A DNA stretch of 5,206 nt, taken from positions 1 to 5,206 of the forward strand of contig JAPLSR010000464.1 of NCBI GenBank assembly GCA_026398545.1, in the 5' to 3' direction. The DNA is from Candidatus Sumerlaeota bacterium (lineage in GTDB: Bacteria > Sumerlaeota > Sumerlaeia > MWCT01). The position numbers were made by a program, and so were the translations under genes. A model generated the notes under the pieces. That model did not search any database, was not told the DNA's origin, and was given only the letters and a program-made list of their open reading frames with translations. Positions 1 through 5,065 of this stretch are shown here, piece after piece; position 1 is the first letter of the stretch; the number at the start of each line of letters is the position of its first letter.

Positions 1-2396
1 TGAAGGAAAGAAAATTCGGTAAAATCGCATTCCATAGATGCGCCGCCCACAACAACAAACCCCAAAGGTCCTTCAGGTGGGGTAAATTTGTACGGGTCTC
101 TTAGTTTATCGCATGTGGCATTTATACCAATGAAACGAATCCTTTTATTCGGAAGACCATTGGATTTAAATGTAACATTCGAGCCAGTTATCAAAAGCCC
201 TTTAGAATTATTTATAGCGATTACCACACCCGGCTGCAAATCAAGATCATTTGTTATATAAACATAATCGTCATTAGGATTATCCACAACGCCATGAACA
301 ATGTCATAATGGAATCCGATATCTGGACTACCATTATCCGACCAATAATCTTCCCAGTTATCGTTTCTTCGTAGACAAATAATTTCCGTCCCCGAATCTG
401 TGATATTAACAGGACGCACAATTGTTGTTTTGCTTAATCTATCTAAATAATTTTGAGAGATGCCAATTGATGTTCCAAAATTTATTACATCTGGTGGAGG
501 ACATGGTATTATATTAGGATCAGTAAAGCAGGGGGTAAAAAGATAATAGTTACCATTTGGGGATGTTGTATATTCATCTACAGAAACTGTGGGATTTTTC
601 TGATTGTAAGATAAAGCATTATCAATATTATTAGCAAGTCTTCCCATGCTGAGACCACGTGTCCCATCATGATTAATATAGCTTGAACCAGATAAATCTA
701 TCTCAGAACCACCATTCACACCATATCTCAAGTTTGTGTAAATATTATTTTGAATTTTCGCATTGTATTCGCCATCTTGTAGATAAATTGCATCAGCATT
801 CTGGTACCCAGAAGAACCAAAGGTGCAATCAAAGGTGCAATTTAATGTATTGATGTTTTGAACCCCATATGAAGAAAAATAAATGGCACTATTTGTGAAA
901 TTGGAAAATAAACAATTAAAAATATCCATATCGAAATCACAATATATCCCACTCACAAGGTCTCGGAAAATGCTGTCCCGAATAATTATTTTATTAAATG
1001 ATATACCCGATGATGCACCAATATAAACAGCAATCCATGCCGTATTGGCAAATTTTGCGAACTGAATCTCTGCTGTAGTATTATCATGAGGTAAATATCT
1101 AATAAAATTGATATATGGGTTTGAACCGGGGTAGGAAATCGTCTCGCCAACTGTATTGTCTGATTCCTTTGTGAAAAGAACATAATTGAACGGCGTTCCT
1201 TTGACAAGGATATTGCCTCCATCCGCTTTTAATGCAATGTAGCTTGAGGTTTTAATTATGGCGCCACCTTCAATAGCAAGTGTCTTATCTTCTCCTATAG
1301 TATATGTATCGGGCACCCAATATGTAACACCTGCCTGCCATGCCTCGCTTATCTGCACCTCACCATAGCGCACCTGATAATCCAGAATAACCGCCCCAGC
1401 GGCGCTCTTTTCCATGATATAGGAGTAAGGCACACCCTCGGCATGTTTGTATTGCTTATTTGAACGAGGTGAAACTGTGATGGATTTGTCCATCATGATG
1501 CGCTCTGTGGGCTTGGATTCAGCCCATGCCTCGGAGCGAACAAAGGCGCACAGGGCTTTCCCGGAAGCATCTTTGAATTTCAGTGCGGCAGTTGAAACGT
1601 CTCCGTAATGCTCCTCTTTCATCTGAGAGGCTACTGAGGCATTTTCAGGACTGACATCATCGATATCTGTGACAATTCGCAATTGGGTATTTCCCGAAGC
1701 AAGCCCTAAGGCTGACGGCGCGGGCAGGGCGGCGGCATTGCGGATTACCACATTCTGATGAAATGCACCCTTCTCATAAACAAACTCAAGGTCGCCGCAG
1801 GTAAAGGCGCCTTTAAATATAATCCGATTTCCATCGGCATGTCCAGCCACCGCACGCGGAACCTCAAGTAGAGCGTTTTGTTCCCCGCAAACATAATACA
1901 GGGCGCCGCCCTTCATTGTAATAGTGAGAAGTCTCTTCAGACTGGGATTCAACCTGTCACTTGTATCAGGATTGGAAATGCGGAATGGTATTGTGAATGA
2001 AATAAGGGATGATGAACTTGCATCAGGTGCGATATGCACCTTTGCGGGACCGGTTCTCATGCTCCATCCGCCCTGCGAGTCATTGACAAATTGAGCCACT
2101 GTTGGCTCCCAACGCTCCGGTCCAACTAACTCCTGCGCTTCATCCAATGCCGCATCATAGCAAAGCCCATCAGCCTTCTCGACAAGTTTGCGTGTTTCGA
2201 GTCGTGTATCACCTGTCGGCTGAAATTGAGCATCCAGCACAGGCACAGAATAAGTCCGATTAAAGATACGTGTTGTTGCATTCCGAGATTGAATATCCTC
2301 CACATCACTGACCAATGTCTTCTCAGCCGATGCACCTGATAGCAATACACCGCTCAATAAAACCAGAAATACCCATGTAAAATTACTCACTCTCAT
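1..2396 (-). CDS. Large secreted parallel beta-helix protein, C-terminus beyond window
   Basis: The frame is open from ATG at 2396 to the left edge, 798 codons with no stop, so the gene is partial at its 3' end. GGAGG lies 9 bases before the ATG (2406-2410). Residues 1-24 form a signal peptide: an arginine, a hydrophobic core (WVFLVLLSGVLL) and a signal peptidase I-like site GASA before EKTL, so the protein is exported. Residues 25 to about 350 match no family I recognise. Residues about 352-430 read like the entry to a right-handed beta-helix (TYTIGEDKTLAIEGGAIIK, then KGTPFNYVLFT). About 440-600 has short strands of N/T/S/F/I turns (RDSIFRD, NCLFSNFTNSAIYF, NCTFDCTF). DIGFHY at 692-697 precedes what looks like a second beta-helix stretch (LDLQPGVVIAINNSKGLLITG). 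Such solenoids occur in surface proteins, adhesins and polysaccharide-active enzymes; no catalytic residues can be assigned. Function is unknown; export and fold are well supported. Confidence 0.88.
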   Translation of the reverse strand, partial: MRVSNFTWVFLVLLSGVLLSGASAEKTLVSDVEDIQSRNATTRIFNRTYSVPVLDAQFQPTGDTRLETRKLVEKADGLCYDAALDEAQELVGPERWEPTVAQFVNDSQGGWSMRTGPAKVHIAPDASSSSLISFTIPFRISNPDTSDRLNPSLKRLLTITMKGGALYYVCGEQNALLEVPRAVAGHADGNRIIFKGAFTCGDLEFVYEKGAFHQNVVIRNAAALPAPSALGLASGNTQLRIVTDIDDVSPENASVASQMKEEHYGDVSTAALKFKDASGKALCAFVRSEAWAESKPTERIMMDKSITVSPRSNKQYKHAEGVPYSYIMEKSAAGAVILDYQVRYGEVQISEAWQAGVTYWVPDTYTIGEDKTLAIEGGAIIKTSSYIALKADGGNILVKGTPFNYVLFTKESDNTVGETISYPGSNPYINFIRYLPHDNTTAEIQFAKFANTAWIAVYIGASSGISFNKIIIRDSIFRDLVSGIYCDFDMDIFNCLFSNFTNSAIYFSSYGVQNINTLNCTFDCTFGSSGYQNADAIYLQDGEYNAKIQNNIYTNLRYGVNGGSEIDLSGSSYINHDGTRGLSMGRLANNIDNALSYNQKNPTVSVDEYTTSPNGNYYLFTPCFTDPNIIPCPPPDVINFGTSIGISQNYLDRLSKTTIVRPVNITDSGTEIICLRRNDNWEDYWSDNGSPDIGFHYDIVHGVVDNPNDDYVYITNDLDLQPGVVIAINNSKGLLITGSNVTFKSNGLPNKRIRFIGINATCDKLRDPYKFTPPEGPLGFVVVGGASMECDFTEFSFL

Positions 2397-2445
2397 CGTA
2401 ATATACCTCCATGAATCTTTAAAGGAATAAACATATAAGAATATA

Positions 2446-2472
2446 AGGAATAGAGCTTCTTAATTCTGTCAA
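2446..2472 (-). promoter_or_regulatory. Weak candidate promoter for the beta-helix gene
   Basis: A consensus -35 box TTGACA is read on the minus strand at 2472-2467, inside the dyad. No well-spaced -10 follows: TATTCC comes after only 14 bases and TATATT after 21. Reading TTCTTG as the -35 gives 17 bases to TATTCC. The -35 match is exact, but the weak -10 suggests either an activator-dependent promoter or a chance match. Confidence 0.25.
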
Positions 2473-2487
2473 GAACAAAATTAAGAA
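2457..2487. promoter_or_regulatory. 31-bp dyad, possible operator of the beta-helix gene
   Basis: Arms TTCTTAATT (2457-2465) and AATTAAGAA (2479-2487) are perfect 9-bp inverted repeats. After one mismatch the symmetry continues inward with TGT (2467-2469) and ACA (2475-2477), so 12 of 15 pairs match around base 2472. It lies 60-90 bases upstream of the beta-helix start and contains the only TTGACA in that gap. There is no T-run on either strand and the arms are A/T-rich, so an operator for a dimeric regulator fits better than a terminator. No regulator is encoded nearby in the window. Confidence 0.4.
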
Positions 2488-2566
2488 AATTTAATAAGTG
2501 GGCGTATATTGACTCCAACCTTTTTCTTTATTCTGGTAACGAAATCAAGATGCGTCCGATTTGAAA

Positions 2567-3121
2567 TTATGATAAATTTTGATTTTTAAGGAAAGAAACT
2601 GTCTCTTCGGGGGTGCGTGCGAGCCAGATGAAACCACCAAAAATATTACCAGGCTTTGAGTTGACACCACATGCGGGCTCACACATCTCACTCTTTATCA
2701 AATTCACGACGGGGAGCCAGTAATCTCCCAGAAGAATGATAGGTTTGGGATGGTCGATATGTTTGTTCACACGTTCCCATGCCATGGAGAGTTCAATCAG
2801 TGTGCCTGTGGCGCCAGGGAGCGCAATATATCCATCGCCAAGTTCCATCAGTTTTTTTAATCTCTGGAAGAGGTCGGGCATGGTGTGTGTTTCTTTAATG
2901 TAAGGATTTGGAGGACCCCATGATTGGACGATGACTCCAATAGTTTTTGCGCCAGCCTCAAAGGCGCCCTTTGCGCCAGCCTCCATTGTCCCGCCATATC
3001 CGCCCGAGACATGTGTAAAGTTTGCCTTTCCGAGCAAGAATCCCAGCTCATAAGCGGTTTTGTAAAGCGGGGTCTCCCGTCCGGCAGTCCCGCTCCCGAA
3101 TACGGTTATACATTTAAACAT
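2567..3121 (-). CDS. LOG-family (TIGR00730/SLOG-like) nucleotide-binding protein
   Basis: The protein has 184 residues, about the usual size for the family once annotated as lysine decarboxylases and now known to include cytokinin-activating LOG phosphoribohydrolases, which split ribose 5'-phosphate from nucleoside monophosphates. The N-terminal Rossmann-like start is ITVFGSGT (5-12). A glycine-rich SGGYGGTMEAGAKGA (39-53) follows, then RLKK (87-90), and the phosphate-binding motif PGATGTLIE (102-110) with the catalytic-type Glu110. The usual motif is PGGxGTxxE, so Gly104 is replaced by Ala. No signal peptide or membrane segment is seen, so it should be cytoplasmic. Its ATG overlaps the end of the uracil-DNA glycosylase gene by 8 bases, which implies one transcript and coupled translation. 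GGAG lies 13 bases upstream, rather far. Family membership is secure; substrate is not, and other SLOG functions (nucleotide sensing or salvage) remain possible. Confidence 0.88.
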   Translation of the reverse strand: MFKCITVFGSGTAGRETPLYKTAYELGFLLGKANFTHVSGGYGGTMEAGAKGAFEAGAKTIGVIVQSWGPPNPYIKETHTMPDLFQRLKKLMELGDGYIALPGATGTLIELSMAWERVNKHIDHPKPIILLGDYWLPVVNLIKSEMCEPACGVNSKPGNIFGGFIWLARTPEETVSFLKNQNLS

Positions 3122-3842
3122 TTTGACCCGTAATCTCCTTCAATTTTGCCGAGAGGAGTTTGAAGTCTCTCTCTACATCCGGCAACTGGATGGGATTGCG
3201 GAGCAGAGCGGCGGGGTGCAGTGTTGGTATCAGAAGGATGCCATGATAGGGGAAAAAGCGCCCCCTCAGGGTGTTGATGCCTGCGTTGGTGCGTAGCAGG
3301 ATGTGGGTTGCAAGCCTTCCTAAGGCGCAAATGACAAGGGGTTTCAGGATATCAATCTGTTTCAAGAGATATGGTTCGCAGGCGAGTATTTCATCCGGCA
3401 GGGGTTCGCGGTTCTCCGGCGGGCGGCACTTCATCACATTGCAGATGAAGACCTCCTGGCGCATCAGACCGATGCCGGCAAGGAGTCGTTCCAGAAGTTT
3501 GCCGGCGCGCCCCACAAAAGGAAGCCCCTGCTGGTCTTCGTGGTATCCGGGCGCCTCGCCAACAAAGACCACTCGCGTCAACGGATGACCATCACCCGGG
3601 ACGGTATTTATGCGTCCCAGGGAAAGGCGACAACTTGTGCAGACGGCGATAGAGTCCGCCACCTTTTTCAGCGCCTCAACCTTTGATGCCATCTCTGTGG
3701 GGTGGGATTTGGGGGAAGTATGGGACGCCTGTTTCTCCGCAGGGGCTCTCCGCCTCTTTTTCTCTTCAAGGAGAATGAAATCCGATTCCTTTAAAAAGTT
3801 AATATAACCTTTTAAGTTTCTTATGACTTCGTGCAAAGGCAT
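3114..3842 (-). CDS. Uracil-DNA glycosylase, family 4 (iron-sulfur type)
   Basis: This enzyme removes uracil from DNA, starting base excision repair of deaminated cytosine. From the ATG at 3842 it has 242 residues. Family 4 marks are all present: GEAPG (95-99), followed by QQGLPFVGRAGKLLE (104-118) in the uracil pocket, NVMKCRPPENR (135-145), and the late histidine motif TLHPAALLRNP (207-217). The four Fe-S ligands fit C68-x2-C71 and C139-x15-C155. Residues 1-60 are an extra N-terminal arm: a helix (NLKGYINFLKESDFILLEEK), a basic KKRRR patch, and a linker rich in Pro, Ser and Lys. The frame continues upstream to a TTG at 3929, but those 29 codons run into the 99-bp repeat and look non-native, so the ATG at 3842 is preferred. 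It is preceded by GGAG at 13 bases. The stop overlaps the LOG gene start. Confidence 0.95.
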   Translation of the reverse strand: MPLHEVIRNLKGYINFLKESDFILLEEKKRRRAPAEKQASHTSPKSHPTEMASKVEALKKVADSIAVCTSCRLSLGRINTVPGDGHPLTRVVFVGEAPGYHEDQQGLPFVGRAGKLLERLLAGIGLMRQEVFICNVMKCRPPENREPLPDEILACEPYLLKQIDILKPLVICALGRLATHILLRTNAGINTLRGRFFPYHGILLIPTLHPAALLRNPIQLPDVERDFKLLSAKLKEITGQNV

Positions 3843-3890
3843 TTTGACACCATCGCTCCGGGTTTCTAAGAGCCCCAAAAAAAGAAATTT

Positions 3891-3989
3891 ATTCACCACA
3901 GAGTCACAGAGTGCACAGAGAGTTTCCAATATTCTCTTTGTTTTATTATCCTCTGTGTCCTCCGTGTCCGCCTGAGGCGGATGGTGAAT
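3891..3989. repeat. 99-bp MITE-like intergenic repeat with terminal inverted repeats
   Basis: The ends are perfect 8-bp inverted repeats, ATTCACCA (3891-3898) and TGGTGAAT (3982-3989). Inside the left end CACAGAG occurs three times (3897-3903, 3905-3911, 3914-3920). The right half carries the complement CTCTGTG (3951-3957) and a one-base variant CTCCGTG (3960-3966). A perfect 15-bp palindrome, TCCGCCTGAGGCGGA (3967-3981), abuts the right end. The whole could fold as a long imperfect hairpin around an A/T-rich centre. It has no coding potential of its own and lies between ruvA and the uracil-DNA glycosylase gene. From general knowledge, CACAGAG/CTCTGTG-type intergenic repeats are dispersed in many environmental bacterial genomes; copy number here cannot be seen. 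No clear target-site duplication flanks it. Confidence 0.6.
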
Positions 3990-4055
3990 CCCATATTTTT
4001 AAATATTCTAAATGTATATGCTATAAAGGGTAATTATGCATTAATACCTTGCGAT

Positions 4056-4658
4056 TCATCTTCTGTGTTTCAGACCCTCCTTTATCAGATCCTCCGTGGA
4101 TGCGTCCCCTCCCAGGAGGTGAGAGGCGGTCAGGACGGCCTTTTCCGCATGAGGGGGTTTAACGCCAAGGGCAACGAGTGCCGAGATGGCATCCTCAAGA
4201 GGGCTGCCGGTGGAAGGGATTCTAACATGGGAAGTCTCTTGTTTCAGTCGCAGAAAGGCGTTCAGTTTGTCCTTCAGTTCCACGCAGAGACGCTCGGCGG
4301 TCTTTTTACCGATTCCGGGCAGGGTAACCAGCTTCTGGATATCATGGGAGGCGATGGCAGTGGCGAATTCCTCAATTGGCATGCCGGAAAGGATATGAAG
4401 ACTGAGTTTGGGACCGATACCGCTGGTATTTATGAGTATATTGAAAATGTCCCTCTCCTCACTTGTTGCAAAGCCAAAAAGTAAAAGGGTGTCTTCTCTG
4501 ACATATAAATATGTGAAAAGTCCGCATTCTTCACCATTATCGGGAAGGGCATCATATGTGGCGAGAGAGATTTCCAGACCAAAACCAATGCCTCCTGTCA
4601 TCACAACAATATGATTGGGTTCTTTGGAGAGAAGCGAACCTTTTAAAAATTCAATCAT
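4056..4658 (-). CDS. ruvA: Holliday junction branch migration complex subunit RuvA
   Basis: RuvA binds four-way DNA junctions as a tetramer and loads the RuvB helicase for branch migration in recombinational repair. The protein has 200 residues, the normal length. Domain I is the OB fold from MIEFLKG to LLLFGF (1-63), including REDTLLLFG, whose E55 and D56 match the acidic pin positions of the E. coli protein. Domain II has two helix-hairpin-helix motifs, TSGIGPKLS (78-86) and LPGIGKKTAERL (113-124). After a flexible linker (about 137-152), domain III (SPLEDAISALVALGV, 152-166, to the C-terminus) is the RuvB-binding module. The ATG at 4658 matches the family N-terminus and has GGAGG 11 bases upstream. 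An in-frame TTG at 4730 would add 24 residues with no family counterpart and is rejected. Neither ruvB nor ruvC is in the window; tuf is divergent upstream and the uracil-DNA glycosylase gene lies downstream. Confidence 0.97.
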   Translation of the reverse strand: MIEFLKGSLLSKEPNHIVVMTGGIGFGLEISLATYDALPDNGEECGLFTYLYVREDTLLLFGFATSEERDIFNILINTSGIGPKLSLHILSGMPIEEFATAIASHDIQKLVTLPGIGKKTAERLCVELKDKLNAFLRLKQETSHVRIPSTGSPLEDAISALVALGVKPPHAEKAVLTASHLLGGDASTEDLIKEGLKHRR

Positions 4659-4669
4659 AAGAAAAAAGA

Positions 4670-4674
4670 CCTCC
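4670..4674 (-). promoter_or_regulatory. Ribosome binding site of ruvA
   Basis: GGAGG on the minus strand stands 11 bases before the ATG at 4658, separated by a pyrimidine-rich stretch. It decides the start in favour of this ATG over the upstream in-frame TTG at 4730, since it would lie inside the longer reading frame. Confidence 0.75.
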
Positions 4675-4707
4675 GGATAGAATTGGACAAAACCTGCTTT
4701 TATATGT

Positions 4708-4737
4708 GTTATAAAGGGGTTTATTTTCAACTGTAAA
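4708..4737 (-). promoter_or_regulatory. Candidate second ruvA promoter (proximal)
   Basis: On the minus strand TTTACA (4737-4732) is followed after 18 bases by TATAAC (4713-4708). Each box matches five of six consensus positions. It would give a leader of about 40-45 bases for ruvA. The surroundings are A/T-rich, so a chance match is possible. Confidence 0.35.
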
Positions 4738-4774
4738 GAGACAAAAAAAATAATTTAAAAATTAAAAATTCCCC

Positions 4775-4802
4775 TTGACGCTCCCCAGAGCCCTATTATA
4801 AA
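4775..4802 (+). promoter_or_regulatory. Candidate distal tuf promoter
   Basis: TTGACG (4775-4780) and TATAAA (4797-4802) are 16 bases apart. Each box matches five of six consensus positions. An A/T-rich tract (4741-4770) lies directly upstream, as in UP elements of strong promoters for translation genes. It would start transcription near 4809, well before tuf, and so include the whole structured leader. It shares its -10 bases with the ruvA promoter on the other strand. Confidence 0.5.
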
Positions 4803-4823
4803 AAAATACGCTTTTTTTGTCAG
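4795..4823 (-). promoter_or_regulatory. Sigma-70-type promoter of ruvA
   Basis: On the minus strand CTGACA (4823-4818) and a perfect TATAAT (4800-4795) are separated by the ideal 17 bases, which are A/T-rich. The -35 differs from consensus at one base. Transcription would start near 4788, giving ruvA a leader of about 130 bases. The -10 physically overlaps the -10 of the plus-strand tuf promoter, so the two promoters should compete. Confidence 0.6.
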
Positions 4824-4852
4824 TGAAAGAGAAAGTTGTAAAAAACTTAGTC

Positions 4853-4913
4853 AATATTCTGGTGTTCCCTCGCACCGGGACGGAGCGCTAAAGCTCTCCG
4901 CGAGCCCAATATT
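4853..4913 (+). promoter_or_regulatory. RNA fold A in the tuf leader
   Basis: AATATT (4853-4858) can pair with AATATT (4908-4913). Inside, CTGGTG (4859-4864) pairs with CACCGG (4873-4878), with one G-U. CGGAG (4881-4885) pairs with CTCCG (4896-4900). CTCG (4869-4872), which lies in the loop of the first stem, is complementary to CGAG (4901-4904). That allows a pseudoknot or a switch between two arrangements. Confidence 0.4.
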
Positions 4914-4930
4914 GGCCTCTGTGAACAGGA

Positions 4931-4967
4931 AGGCGGTGAAGCCTCAGGCATTCACCCCGCCTGAATG
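4931..4967 (+). promoter_or_regulatory. RNA hairpin B in the tuf leader with an alternative pairing
   Basis: AGGC-GGTGAA-GCC (4931-4943) folds on a TCA loop onto GGC-A-TTCACC-CC-GCCT (4947-4962), giving 13 pairs with two small bulges. A competing 6-bp stem, CATTCA (4949-4954) with TGAATG (4962-4967), uses the 3' half of the first hairpin, so both cannot form together. Confidence 0.5.
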
Positions 4968-4993
4968 AAGATGAGGGCGACTTCGCTGGTCAG

Positions 4994-5021
4994 TTGAGCC
5001 ACGCGATCCAATCGTTATAAA
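4994..5021 (+). promoter_or_regulatory. Candidate proximal tuf promoter
   Basis: TTGAGC (4994-4999) and TATAAA (5016-5021) are separated by 16 bases, the same geometry and -10 as the distal site. Transcription would start near 5028 and give tuf a leader of under 40 bases that bypasses folds A and B. The -35 matches four of six consensus positions. Confidence 0.4.
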
Positions 5022-5065
5022 AAACAGGATATCAGCGACTCGCACAGAACGAAAGGGGAATCACT

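Larger units (their letters stand above)
4811..5065 (+). promoter_or_regulatory. Structured 5' leader of tuf
   Basis: About 255 bases separate the distal promoter from tuf, with no gene in them. The stretch turns GC-rich and folds well. AAGTT/AACTT flank a small loop near 4834-4849. A complex fold occupies 4853-4913 and a strong hairpin 4931-4962. A small GCGA/TCGC hairpin sits at 4977-4986. It does not resemble a tRNA, a T-box (no TGG/ACC antiterminator bulge seen) or any riboswitch I recognise. No intrinsic terminator with a T-run follows, so any control would act on translation or RNA stability, or depend on a protein. A 10-codon ORF at 4965 lacks a ribosome binding site. Function unknown. 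Confidence 0.45.

Noticed and set aside
819..841. Tandem AAAGGTGCAAT repeat with period 12
   Set aside because: It is in frame and encodes two similar Cys-Thr-Phe strand units of the beta-helix, so it is ordinary repeat structure of the protein.
2126..2350. Minus-strand 74-codon frame, and a similar 78-codon frame at 986-1222
   Set aside because: Both are out of frame within the beta-helix gene, whose frame is continuous with a signal peptide and ribosome binding site.
3271..3807. Plus-strand open frames opposite the uracil-DNA glycosylase gene
   Set aside because: They have no recognisable domains and overlap a clearly real gene on the opposite strand.
3993..4006. ATATTTTTAAATAT palindrome downstream of ruvA
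   Set aside because: It is purely A/T in an A/T-rich gap and does not look like a terminator or a convincing binding site.
3981..4484. Plus-strand open frame of 167 codons
   Set aside because: It lies opposite ruvA and starts inside the repeat. RuvA is unmistakable on the other strand, so this is a shadow frame.
4659..4730. 24-residue N-terminal extension of RuvA from a TTG at 4730
   Set aside because: Family proteins begin at MIxxLxG, matching the ATG at 4658, and GGAGG sits 11 bases before that ATG. The extension has no family counterpart and covers a promoter-like region.
4743..4770. A/T-only hairpin followed by eight T on the minus strand in the ruvA leader (attenuator?)
   Set aside because: The stem is only AATTT/AAATT with no G-C pairs, too weak for an intrinsic terminator. 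The tract is better explained as an A/T-rich promoter-upstream region for tuf.
4965..4997. 10-codon upstream ORF in the tuf leader (possible leader peptide)
   Set aside because: No ribosome binding site precedes it, no biased codon run is present and no terminator follows, so classical attenuation is not supported.
4811..5065. tRNA gene or T-box in the tuf upstream region
   Set aside because: tRNA genes often precede tuf, but no cloverleaf with a GTTCRANY-type T arm or T-box specifier structure could be found.
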